Positions 23,501-30,666 of a stretch of 32,355 nucleotides of DNA are shown piece by piece. Under the pieces are notes generated by a model. That model saw only the letters and a program-made list of their open reading frames with translations, ran no database searches and was not told the DNA's origin. Every line of letters begins with the position of its first letter. Position 1 is the stretch's first letter. Source of the DNA: Myxococcota bacterium (GTDB taxonomy: Bacteria > Myxococcota_A > UBA796 > JAJRTE01); assembly GCA_024278455.1 (NCBI GenBank), contig JAJRTE010000154.1, forward strand, positions 1-32,355, given 5' to 3'. Both the position numbers and the translations under genes were made by a program.

Positions 23501-24458
23501 AATGTGGTACGAAGGCATCCTCGGGTCACTACACAGACTGGGCCGGGCCGAGTCTCGAGACGGTGTCCACTGGACCAAGGTGTTCGCCCCGCCCACATCA
23601 GAGGACAGCTTCACGTTCGAGACCCAGGTCGTTCTCAGCTCCGAGCAGGGCGTGGAAGCACCGTCCAGCGTCGAGGACGGGGCGATATCCCTGGAAATCC
23701 CCCTCCTCGGCGGCCTCTCGTTCAGCGGCGTCGGCGCCACCGAGATCAGCCTCTCTCCCGACTGCAGCATCGCCGTGGTCGGCGCGCGATACGTGCCCGC
23801 CGTCTACGTACTGGACGTTCGCGACGATTCCAACGAGGTCATGTTCGACGCCAACTACAACGGTATCGAGGCCATGGTCCTCATCGAAAACAACGCTTAC
23901 GACGGCACATCGAGCAAGCGTGTCGGCGCTCGTTCGAGCCTGTTCAGTCCGTCCGGCGACCGGTTGTACATGACCACCGCGGACCCGGACGCCGTGCTCG
24001 TGTTCGATCCATCGGCGATTCCCGATGCTTCGGCGGCTCGAGTGTTGCGCGAGGGTGTGTTGCTGGGAGAGATTCCCTTGGAGCGGGGGTCCGTGGAGGA
24101 CAAGGGCGCCTCGAGCGCTGGGGACGTGGGTCCCATCGGGTTGGCCATGTCATCGGACGGCAGGTACCTCTGGGTCGCCAACGCCAACGCCAACAACGTG
24201 TACACCATAGATCTCGCCCTCGGCACGGTGGGCGAAGTCGTACAGGTGGCCAGGGACGTGGGCGAGATGCCCGTGGCCATCGCCCTGTCCCCCGACGAGC
24301 GCTACCTGGTGGTGGCCAACTACCTGGGCGAGGTGGAAGAGCGCGGGGACCGGGAAAAGGCCGTCCACTCCACCCTCGCCGTGGTGGACGCGGACCCGCT
24401 GTCGCCCACGTTCGGACAGCTTCTGGCCAGGGTGAAGAACCGTGCGATCGAGGATTGA
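20577..24458 (+). CDS. Very large beta-propeller lipoprotein
   Basis: 1293 residues from the ATG at 20577 (weak CGGAG; an ATG at 20532 is possible). The signal ends VVLACHGC, giving a lipobox at C47 or C50. At least two propeller types are visible. From about 330 to 1000 there are repeats of the GH43/GH32-like kind: ALVMWYTGEDDDGIRSLARA, RLWYVSAASDDS, LMWYAGYNGTHYRIGLAVS, YIMWYEGILGSLHRLGRAES. These 'WY-G ... R-G-A-S-DG-x-W' motifs recur about every 60-80 residues. The last ~130 residues are YVTN/YncE-type: IGLAMSSDGRYLWVANANAN and VAIALSPDERYLVVANYLGE. It overlaps the next lipoprotein gene by 17 bp. Probably surface or periplasmic; no catalytic residues could be assigned. Confidence 0.8.
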   Translation: MEARTLTRWHDAARAGARPAASSQGTRESTGPLLARIATAAAVVLACHGCVQDIDLPDVGPCADYPDGVYDYGDIGIGRCLASPTDLVFYETQDATVLYVVNSNAYLNFSTGSLLPIPWDSLGARLDDIRAAAASFPSDEEAPPATLFISDIVDSSTGVYHLPNFSGKMIIDGERQMAFVSNRLSMTTNLAADDPVYGIDLIDPMDPSPYDLEAGRGEEGGEAAVPDGHDEIWVQHDPYGMALAPRDRCNGMLYVVNETTHNVSVVDTNRFPIDVLNGDMVGLVTSAEFHDHGADSFLEMTDLAVTAGVPEDRWTVSLSEGTYRAWYRGEGLGDGGSVGMADSGDGLEFVPNATSPVLSPGTSSLSWDMDGIGRVTMVRYGSSGEGYLFLYEGRRWDESIDRYRKRIGMALSSTSLATIVEKYDVGDDGDPANDFVLEPGRAFDSTGTGSPWAFGMGSALVMWYTGEDDDGIRSLARAISYDEGVTWEEIAQITFETTGGDPAPADVVGTEQLDATGFFDTTLERYRLWFVAEDGDASWLAYAESEDGVVFVPGNLEGTAGGRLALPGDTVVRSPSIDKDGRILRLWYVSAASDDSSDWTLHYARGFDGVIWYPVDLPTALGGGQPWEGGPPAPTILKLTPGDGMRLEGESFGLAAVQLSTQSTALLLSTGASATDFSLQFTVLLGHVLGVGPSGSYRSDTAAFDDPAWDAYRVGEPAIDWANQQLYYAGRAANASARIGVATPRDAAGLAWTNAETSLPIEPASSGDVGDPEFVQYQGTDYLYYTERPGDGPATIRMVRRTAGDEAWEQPAEWSFPAPDDGSGVSAPSVLPPGGGETSWHSWFTIEREDAHEIGHAVSLDGYSWILDAEPALGPGSGGDWDDDHVEAPSVMRLADDSFLMWYAGYNGTHYRIGLAVSRPDASQGEGERQWNWTRYTETGMLDDGLVLQGETGWWDASGVTNPDVVFDEATGRYIMWYEGILGSLHRLGRAESRDGVHWTKVFAPPTSEDSFTFETQVVLSSEQGVEAPSSVEDGAISLEIPLLGGLSFSGVGATEISLSPDCSIAVVGARYVPAVYVLDVRDDSNEVMFDANYNGIEAMVLIENNAYDGTSSKRVGARSSLFSPSGDRLYMTTADPDAVLVFDPSAIPDASAARVLREGVLLGEIPLERGSVEDKGASSAGDVGPIGLAMSSDGRYLWVANANANNVYTIDLALGTVGEVVQVARDVGEMPVAIALSPDERYLVVANYLGEVEERGDREKAVHSTLAVVDADPLSPTFGQLLARVKNRAIED

Positions 24459-26562
24459 GATATTGAAGGATTCCGGTCGATTCCCGGTACGTTGGACCGC
24501 CTGCGCCGCGCTGTTGGCAACGCTCGCGGCCTGCAGCGAGGAGGAAGACGCCTGGCGTTCATTCGACGGCCCGATCGACGTGGCCATCATGATGCCGAAC
24601 GATATCCTCGACGTACCGGTGGGGTTCGTCAGCAATTTCCGCTCGAGCAAGATCGTCAAGATGGACCTGCTCCACGACACGCCGCTGAGAGACCGGATGG
24701 AGGGGAGTTGGGTCCGCTCCATGCCCATTGCGACCGGCCGGGATCGCCTGGTCGAGCAGATCGCGTTTGCCAGCGGCTATGTAGACGCCTCCGACTACTA
24801 CATCACCCTGTTCGCGTCGGACTCGACTCGAGACATGCTGCTGGTCGTGCCCTACCTGGATACGAAGGCGGAATGGGGGCCGGCCTGCATACCAGCGGCG
24901 CCGGATTGCACCCCGGGGGAGCCTGTCGGCGACCTGGTGTGCGGGCCTCAGACGGGTTTCATTCCGCGAACCCCCATCTGCATCCCCGAACTCGAGGGCC
25001 AGGCAGCCGTGGCAGAAGGAGGACTCCGGGAGGGAATCCTCGAGGTTCTGGCTCCGGATGGCACGCCGACCGGGTACACCGTGACGGGCTTCTGGGTGCG
25101 GGAGGGCAAGACCTCCACCGAGACGTGGACGGCGGTCTTCGACGCCGCGGAGGGCCATTTCGTGGTCCGCGGAAGCCGGTCCGGGGTCCAGGAACGGGTG
25201 CCCACCGTAGGAGAGACCTACTGGAGCGACGACAACGAAGTCGAGTTCGTGATCCAGGATGGCGGCGGGTCGGGAACGCTGCCGGACGGGGCCTACGTGA
25301 CCTTCTCCACCGACAGCGGCATCCGGGAGATCCCCATGCCCGGCGTCATCCAGGATCTCCGGGTTGCACCAGACCGGCAACGCCTGTTCGCCACGGTCCA
25401 GAGCCCGGAAGACCTCGAGGAGGGAGGCACGATAGCCCGCGGCTACCTCGTCGTCCTGGACCTCGAGCCGCTGGCTGAACGAGAACTTCCCGCCGTGGAG
25501 GCCACCTGGCCCTTGTGCGGGATCGAACCGGACGAGAGCGGTACCTGTCCGGTGGACGCCAGGCCCATGGCCATGGACCTCGATGCGACCCACGATCGCC
25601 TGTTCATCGCGGACGCCTCGGACACCGGTGTCATCTACGAACTGGACTTGGCCCAGCCGGAAGGTCCGCCCTTGGCGCTGTCCGGTTTCCTGCCGAACCT
25701 CGACGTGGCCTACGTGGAAGACCTGGAGAGCGACGACGGCTACCAGCACCTGTTCGTCGCCAACGCCGACGTGGGGTCGGTCTCGCTCTACGACCTCGAG
25801 GAGAGTCGGCTCGTGGACATCAACCCCTACACGCCGGAGGTGGATGCCATCGAGTTGCGCAGCCCGGTGAGCGGGCTGGCCGCGTCTCGAGTCGCGGTGA
25901 CGATTCCTGAGAAGTCCAGCGACCAGGTGCCCCTCAGCACCATCCTTGTCGGTGCCACGACCTACAAGGGGGACCTTTGGGCCATCCACGGTGAGAATGG
26001 CTGCCTGATGTTCGCCTCTCCCGAGGGGGCCCACCTGGATTCCTCGGGATGGCAGTGGAGCGACCGGGGAACCACGTCCAATCCCCAGCCCGACGTGGAT
26101 CTCGAGACCGGAAGGTCGGTGGTGACCCATCCTTGCGGGGGAGTCACGCGAGGCGAGACTTGGTTCTTCGTCTATGACGAGGCCTTGCAAGGATACCGGG
26201 TCCGGGCCAGTCGGAGCAACAAGTCCGGAGAGTTCCAGGACCGGATTGCCTACGAGGACGAACGATTCGTGAGCGATGGCGGGGAAGTATCCGTGCTGAT
26301 CCGATCCGGCACGCTGCCCACTACCGACGGCGACACCTGGTACTTCACGGTGGACAGCGGCCTGCGCCCGGTGAGCGTCGAGGATTTGCCGAGCGATTTC
26401 GAGATCTACACCCAGGGCTACGGGGACAGGACCGAGGAGTGGACGACCGTATACTTCCGGTCGCTGGCCATCGTCCCGGCGACGCTTTCCGACGCGGTCT
26501 ACAAGATCAACCTGGCCAAGCCCAACCTTTCCGACGAGGCGGAAGTAATCATCTATCGATAG
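24442..26562 (+). CDS. Beta-propeller lipoprotein with internal duplication
   Basis: 706 residues from a GTG at 24442 inside the 3' end of the previous gene. The signal peptide ends LLATLAAC, lipobox Cys31. YVTN-type propeller strands appear in the middle (RPMAMDLDATHDRLFIADAS, YQHLFVANADVGSVSLYDLE). A module of about 70 residues occurs twice: residues ~229-299 and ~574-648. Both read W-x-x-V-x-D, (V/R)-V-R-(G/A)-S-R-S, a gap, S-D-x-x-E-V-x-x-x-I, TLP, a gap, then F-(S/T)-x-DSG-(I/L)-R. It is translationally linked to the 1293-residue lipoprotein, so the two probably form one surface complex. Several cysteines (149-180) could form disulfides. Function unknown. Confidence 0.78.
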   Translation: MRSRIEILKDSGRFPVRWTACAALLATLAACSEEEDAWRSFDGPIDVAIMMPNDILDVPVGFVSNFRSSKIVKMDLLHDTPLRDRMEGSWVRSMPIATGRDRLVEQIAFASGYVDASDYYITLFASDSTRDMLLVVPYLDTKAEWGPACIPAAPDCTPGEPVGDLVCGPQTGFIPRTPICIPELEGQAAVAEGGLREGILEVLAPDGTPTGYTVTGFWVREGKTSTETWTAVFDAAEGHFVVRGSRSGVQERVPTVGETYWSDDNEVEFVIQDGGGSGTLPDGAYVTFSTDSGIREIPMPGVIQDLRVAPDRQRLFATVQSPEDLEEGGTIARGYLVVLDLEPLAERELPAVEATWPLCGIEPDESGTCPVDARPMAMDLDATHDRLFIADASDTGVIYELDLAQPEGPPLALSGFLPNLDVAYVEDLESDDGYQHLFVANADVGSVSLYDLEESRLVDINPYTPEVDAIELRSPVSGLAASRVAVTIPEKSSDQVPLSTILVGATTYKGDLWAIHGENGCLMFASPEGAHLDSSGWQWSDRGTTSNPQPDVDLETGRSVVTHPCGGVTRGETWFFVYDEALQGYRVRASRSNKSGEFQDRIAYEDERFVSDGGEVSVLIRSGTLPTTDGDTWYFTVDSGLRPVSVEDLPSDFEIYTQGYGDRTEEWTTVYFRSLAIVPATLSDAVYKINLAKPNLSDEAEVIIYR

Positions 26563-26598
26563 CGCGGGCCGACCTGCTCGAGCCCGCCGGAGGCGCGC

Positions 26599-28014
26599 AT
26601 GGTTGGGGGGTGCGGCACCGGATCGCCCACGGCCGGAGAAGCCGGCCAACCCGGCTCCTCCAGGGAGCCCGACCAGCCAAGGACCGACAGGAACGAGGCC
26701 GGGGTACTGGGACCGAGCCCCCTGTGGATCCTGCTCCTCCTCATCCCCTGGTGGGCGACCCTGGTCCGTCAGACCCTGTCGAACGGGGACGCGCCCACCT
26801 ACCTCACACAGATACGCGACATCAATCTCTTCCTTCGCACGGTGCACATCGGGTACCTCGCAAGCGCTCTCCCCCTGGTCCACTGGCTTCCCGGCGACCC
26901 CGGCTTGCGCCTGAACATCGTCTCCGTCGCATGGTCCCTGGCAGCCGCCGTGGCCCTGGTGCGGATCGAGGCCCTTACCGCTCCGGACGGCCGGGCCACG
27001 GGCTGGACCCTGGCATGGTGCGCCGCCTGCCCCCCCGTACTCGCCGCCGCAACGACAGCCGAAGTCTATCCTGCCCAGACCGCTCTGGTGCTTTGGGCGC
27101 TGGTGGCGTGGGGACGCCGACGCCCGGTCGCTGCCGGGGTGACCTGGTTCTTGTCCATGACCGTCTCCCCAACCGCCCTTGCCGCGCTCCCCGCGTTCTG
27201 GTTGTTTCGAGCACCCAGGCGCGCATGGTGGGGCCTGGTGCTGGGCGGGGTCGCCCCTCTTGTCGTACTCGCCTGGGCACTGTCCGGCGACTACCTCTGG
27301 GGCATTCGGGGGCTGCTCACGACCACCCCCGGGATGGGGCTCGTCGAATCGGCCCTCTACCGGCTCGAGGCGACTCCCGCCACGCTGGGGTTCAGCCTGC
27401 TCGTGCTGCCCGCCGGTGTCGCCGCGGCCCTGGATGGAAGATGGCCGGCGGGCAAGCGGCTCTGCGCGGCTCTCGCCGCCCATGCGCTGCTCGTGTGGCT
27501 GGCCGTGGACCGGTTTCGTGACGTGCCGGCCCATGGGCTGACCCTTTGCTTGCTGGCCCTGGTTGCCTCTCGAGGGACCCGGGAATGGTTCGCCGCGGAC
27601 CGGCCCCGAGATGGCCGTCTTCGCCGCGGCCTGCTGTTCGTCTGCCTGGGGATCCAGGTAGTGATCTGCGACCAGTCCGTCCGGGCCATGCGGCGCCACG
27701 AAGCCGAATTCGCTGCACGCGCTCGAGCCATCTACGCTGAAATCGGCGACGAAGGGCGGGTCGCGGGCAGCTTCCGGACACGCAGGCTGTACGAGTGGTA
27801 CGCCAAGGGAAGGACGCCTGCCGGCCTGACGGTGGGCTACGAGGCGCTCGCTGCCCGGAGCGACACGGCTGCCGCGGCTTCCGGGCACGGTCGGAGTGGT
27901 GCCGGGCGTCGCCCCGAAATCAGGCTGATGGACCTTCCGTCTCCCGAACTGCTGCCTCGAGGCGCCTGCCTGGAACCGGCGCCGGACGACTCCTGGCGCT
28001 ACGTACCCCCGTGA
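26599..28014 (+). CDS. Polytopic membrane protein, GT-C / DUF2723-like
   Basis: 471 residues from the ATG at 26599 with GGAGG at 5 nt. After a ~38-residue disordered cytosolic lead there are about 10 hydrophobic segments up to residue ~385, then a soluble tail. Features of DUF2723-type GT-C proteins are visible: GDAPTYLTQIRDINLFLRTV (acidic residue after the first helix), LPGDPGLRLNIVSVAWS and ATTAEVYPAQTALVLWALVA, where 'EVYP' in a helix start is characteristic. Enzymes of this fold transfer sugars from lipid-phosphate donors on the periplasmic side. It follows the two lipoprotein genes after 36 bp, so one guess is that it glycosylates them, but this is only context. Confidence 0.65.
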   Translation: MVGGCGTGSPTAGEAGQPGSSREPDQPRTDRNEAGVLGPSPLWILLLLIPWWATLVRQTLSNGDAPTYLTQIRDINLFLRTVHIGYLASALPLVHWLPGDPGLRLNIVSVAWSLAAAVALVRIEALTAPDGRATGWTLAWCAACPPVLAAATTAEVYPAQTALVLWALVAWGRRRPVAAGVTWFLSMTVSPTALAALPAFWLFRAPRRAWWGLVLGGVAPLVVLAWALSGDYLWGIRGLLTTTPGMGLVESALYRLEATPATLGFSLLVLPAGVAAALDGRWPAGKRLCAALAAHALLVWLAVDRFRDVPAHGLTLCLLALVASRGTREWFAADRPRDGRLRRGLLFVCLGIQVVICDQSVRAMRRHEAEFAARARAIYAEIGDEGRVAGSFRTRRLYEWYAKGRTPAGLTVGYEALAARSDTAAAASGHGRSGAGRRPEIRLMDLPSPELLPRGACLEPAPDDSWRYVPP

Positions 28015-28107
28015 GGACTTTGGGAGCAAGCCAGGCAAGGAGGGGATCGTGGCCCGAACCTCCTCCTCGAGGAACGCACAGGATGAATCTCGAGACGGAG
28101 ACCAGCC

Positions 28108-28144
28108 GTGGGGCAGGCTTTCCGGCCTGCCCATCCAGCCCCAT
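28108..28144. repeat. REP-like 37-bp repeat, copy 1 (with hairpin)
   Basis: The repeat starts GTGGGGCAGGC and ends CCATCCAGCCCCAT. GGGCAGGC and GCCTGCCC form a perfect 8-bp stem with a six-base loop. Copy 2 at 28182 differs by one base in the loop. Confidence 0.85.
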
Positions 28145-28181
28145 CATCCTCTCTCTCTCACTCCTCCCCTTCTTGGCCCCT

Positions 28182-28218
28182 GTGGGGCAGGCTTTTCGGC
28201 CTGCCCATCCAGCCCCAT
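28182..28218. repeat. REP-like 37-bp repeat, copy 2 (with hairpin)
   Basis: Direct repeat of copy 1, 74 bp downstream, 36 of 37 bases identical and with the same 8-bp stem. Similar 'GGGGCAGGCTTTCC-GCCTGCC' elements are, as I recall, spread through planctomycete and other environmental genomes as REP-type intergenic repeats. Confidence 0.85.
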
Positions 28219-28268
28219 GGTATTGAGGGCGGACTTGTCAGGCAGACTACGCAAATGCGGAATTCCAG

Positions 28269-28296
28269 TTGACCCCGTGTCACACGTGTGTAGTGT
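28269..28296 (+). promoter_or_regulatory. Candidate SOD promoter with palindromic operator
   Basis: TTGACC (28269-28274), 16-bp spacer, TAGTGT (28291-28296). The spacer contains the 10-bp palindrome CACACGTGTG (28281-28290), a plausible repressor or activator site. Confidence 0.4.
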
Positions 28297-28444
28297 TTTG
28301 CTTGCAATCGCTCGATGGCTCCGGTCGGGCGTCAACCGGGATGAGAAGACAGGGCCCGTGTCAACGACCCGGGCCTTGCGCGTGACGCGCGACCGTTTCC
28401 CGCGATATGGAACGACAGCCAACCTGGAACAAGGGAGAGAGACA

Positions 28445-29044
28445 ATGGCGCACAAGGCGAAAAACTTCGAGCACCTGGTCGGGTCGGTCAAGGGACTGTC
28501 GGAGAAGCAGCTCCGAGCCCACTTCGGGCTGTACAACGGCTACGTGGCGAAGCTGAACGAGATCGAAGACAAGCTGCGTTCCGTGGATCGGAAGGCTGCG
28601 AACTACTCGTTCGGGGAGTTCTCCGAACTGAAACGGCGGGAAGCGGTGGCCTTCAACGGCACCTACCTGCACGAGAAGTACTTCGAGAACCTGAACGGGA
28701 AGAAGACCGAGCCGGCACCGGAACTGGTCAAGGCCATCGAGGACGCTTTCGGTTCCTGGGACAACTGGGTCGCCGACGTGAAAGCCACGGCCGCCTCGAC
28801 CCCCGGTTGGGTCTTGTTGACCTACAACCGGCGCGACGGGAAGGTCCACGACTACGTCATGTACGAACACCACATCGGGCTACCGGTGGACCAGGAAGTG
28901 CTCATGGCGCTGGACTGCTGGGAGCATGCCTTCATGGTGGACTACTCGACCGACAAGGGTAGCTATCTGAACACCTTCTTCGACAACGTCGATTGGGAAG
29001 TGGTCAGCAAGCGCTACGCTCGAGCCAAGGCCCTGTACGAGTAG
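28445..29044 (+). CDS. Iron/manganese superoxide dismutase
   Basis: 199 residues from the ATG at 28445 with GGGAGAG upstream. It converts superoxide to hydrogen peroxide and oxygen in the cytosol; no signal peptide. Metal ligands can be placed: H26 in LRAHFGLYNGYV, H76 in AFNGTYLHEKYFENL, D157 and H161 in LDCWEHAFMVDY. Phe27 and Tyr30 stand where many Fe/Mn enzymes have the His-His and following His of helix 1, and the start lacks the 'LPxLPY' lead, so this is a divergent SOD subfamily. Metal choice cannot be read from the sequence. It is followed by a terminator and then a peroxiredoxin gene, which would remove the peroxide it makes. Confidence 0.92.
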   Translation: MAHKAKNFEHLVGSVKGLSEKQLRAHFGLYNGYVAKLNEIEDKLRSVDRKAANYSFGEFSELKRREAVAFNGTYLHEKYFENLNGKKTEPAPELVKAIEDAFGSWDNWVADVKATAASTPGWVLLTYNRRDGKVHDYVMYEHHIGLPVDQEVLMALDCWEHAFMVDYSTDKGSYLNTFFDNVDWEVVSKRYARAKALYE

Positions 29045-29089
29045 GCGCCGGCAGTTCTCTGCCAGTCAACGGGAATGGAATCGACCCTG

Positions 29090-29121
29090 CCCCGGTGTCC
29101 CGCCCGGACACCGGGGTTTTT
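29090..29121 (+). terminator. Rho-independent terminator after SOD
   Basis: An 11-bp perfect stem, CCCCGGTGTCC (29090-29100) and GGACACCGGGG (29106-29116), with a five-base loop is followed directly by TTTTT. It lies only 13 bp before the peroxiredoxin start, so the second gene depends on read-through or its own promoter. Confidence 0.9.
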
Positions 29122-29133
29122 GTGGAGAGCGGA

Positions 29134-29595
29134 ATGCGCATAGAATCTGGACAGCCGGCCCCGGATTTCCGGGCCGTCGATGATACCGGCCGGGAGTGGA
29201 CCCTGGCGGACTTCGCCGGCAAGACCCTCGTCCTGTACTTCTACCCCAGGGACAACACGTCGGGATGCAGCCAGGAGGCGCGGGATTTCCGGGACCTGCA
29301 CGACGAATTCACCGGCAAGAATGCTGTCGTGGTGGGCGTCAGCAAGGACAGCGTGGCGTCGCACCAGAAGTTCAGGAAGAAGTTGGACCTTCCCTTCATC
29401 CTGCTGTCGGACCCGGACCGCCGGATGATCGAGGCCTACGGCGTCTGGCAGGAGAAGAAGCTCTACGGCAAGACGTCGATGGGCGTGGTACGCACTACCG
29501 TGGTCATCGGTCCGGATGGGAAGATCGAACGCGTGTACCCCAAGGTGAAAGTGAAGGGGCACGCTCGAGCCGTTCTGGATGCACTCGGCGGGTAG
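29134..29595 (+). CDS. One-Cys peroxiredoxin of the BCP/PrxQ family
   Basis: 153 residues from the ATG at 29134 with GGAG upstream. The AhpC/TSA fold is clear: GQPAPDFRAVDDTG, LVLYFYPRDNTSGCSQEARD with the peroxidatic Cys45 and Thr42 of the TxxC motif, then PFILLSDPDRRMIEAYGV and TTVVIGPDGKIERVYPKVK. It reduces hydrogen and organic peroxides. BCP proteins usually keep a resolving cysteine five residues after the peroxidatic one; here that place is Arg50 and the protein has no second cysteine, so it must use an external thiol. It sits right after SOD, a sensible detoxification pair, and ends 18 bp from the convergent GTPase gene. Confidence 0.9.
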   Translation: MRIESGQPAPDFRAVDDTGREWTLADFAGKTLVLYFYPRDNTSGCSQEARDFRDLHDEFTGKNAVVVGVSKDSVASHQKFRKKLDLPFILLSDPDRRMIEAYGVWQEKKLYGKTSMGVVRTTVVIGPDGKIERVYPKVKVKGHARAVLDALGG

Positions 29596-29613
29596 AATCC
29601 GCCGGTGCGACGG

Positions 29614-30666
29614 TCAGACCTTGAACAGGATCGCCCAGCCGGTCAGGGCGATGAGCCAAATCAGCACCACGGATGTGAGCCATCCGCGGCTCGATGGCGC
29701 CGGTTCAGGCGGCTCCGGCGCCACCTTCCGCGCGATGGGCTCGAGGAGCCGCTCGAGGCTGTCCCGGGGCAGCGTCACGCTGTAGTTGCGGTTCCCAGGG
29801 CCCTCGAGAGTCATGATGACGGCGCCGTCCGCCCCTTCGTCGAGCTGTCTCAGGGTGATCTGCACCGGACCAGCCGGCGCTGGCAGGGCTGCCTCGAGGT
29901 CTGGAGGTTCAAGGGGGACTTCTCCCACCGCGGTGAGGGCTTCGCGCAGGTCTCTCTCACCATGTTCGCCCAGGTCCGCGATCCGGTGCACGAGGTTGCT
30001 TACGACCTCGCCATCGTCTTGCTCGTCGCCCAGGGGTTGGAAGAAGTCGCCATCCAAAGGCTGCCCCTGCTCGGAACGACTCAACTCCGAGCGGAGTCTC
30101 CGGGTCACCAGTTCGACGATACCGTTGAACGCCTCGAGCACACCTTTTCCCTGGATGGCAACGCCCTCGCAGTAAGGGTAGCCCCGAAGGTTGAGCCGCC
30201 GGTCCAGAAACTCCGTGGGCAACACGTTCTCCAGGTCCCTCTTGTTGTACTGGATGACGATGGGAAAAGTCTCCAGGTCCACCCCGTACCCACGCAGGTT
30301 TTCCTCGAGGTCCGAAAAGGCGACGATATTGTGTTCGATTTCAGCAGCCTGGGAATCCGCGACGAAAACCACGCCGTCGGCATTCTGGAGCACCATCTTT
30401 CGGGTCGCCCGGTAGTAGGCCTGACCGGGAACCGAGTAGATCTGGAGCTTGAGCTTGTAGCGACCGATGGCGCCGGCCTTGATGGGGAAGTAGTCGAAAA
30501 ACAGCGTCCGCTCGTCCTCGGTGTCGAGCGTGGCAAGTTCCCCCACCAGCTTGCCGGGAATGTGCTCGTGGAGCTTTCGCAAGTTCGTGGTCTTCCCGGA
30601 CGAGGCAGGCCCGAAATAGACGATCTTGACGACGATCTCTTTCTGCTGGAAGTTGATCAGTGCCAT
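29614..30666 (-). CDS. MglA-like small GTPase with C-terminal tail anchor
   Basis: 350 residues. Residues 1-200 are an MglA/Arf-like GTPase: P-loop GPASSGKTTNL, TEDERTLFFDYFP with the conserved Thr region, SVPGQAYYRATRKMVLQNAD (G3, with the PGQ of the MglA family), VIQYNKRDL (NKxD) and a final YCEGVAIQGKGV (G5). MglA itself (about 195 residues) sets cell polarity in Myxococcus. This protein adds ~120 acidic and Pro-rich residues, a small predicted beta domain (PVQITLRQLDEGADGAVIMT) and a single hydrophobic segment at the very end (GWLTSVVLIWLIALTGWAIL, 328-347). That makes it a tail-anchored membrane protein with its GTPase in the cytosol. No mglB is present in this window. Confidence 0.88.
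   Translation of the reverse strand: MALINFQQKEIVVKIVYFGPASSGKTTNLRKLHEHIPGKLVGELATLDTEDERTLFFDYFPIKAGAIGRYKLKLQIYSVPGQAYYRATRKMVLQNADGVVFVADSQAAEIEHNIVAFSDLEENLRGYGVDLETFPIVIQYNKRDLENVLPTEFLDRRLNLRGYPYCEGVAIQGKGVLEAFNGIVELVTRRLRSELSRSEQGQPLDGDFFQPLGDEQDDGEVVSNLVHRIADLGEHGERDLREALTAVGEVPLEPPDLEAALPAPAGPVQITLRQLDEGADGAVIMTLEGPGNRNYSVTLPRDSLERLLEPIARKVAPEPPEPAPSSRGWLTSVVLIWLIALTGWAILFKV

Larger units (their letters stand above)
28015..28444. other. Intergenic region upstream of the superoxide dismutase gene
   Basis: 430 bp without a recognised gene. It contains two REP-like repeats (28108-28144, 28182-28218), a CT-rich stretch between them and a promoter candidate near 28269. Confidence 0.6.

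Noticed and set aside
28108..28218. Small proteins reading through the REP-like repeats
   Set aside because: The peptides (VGQAFRPA-type) come from the repeat itself and have no start signals.
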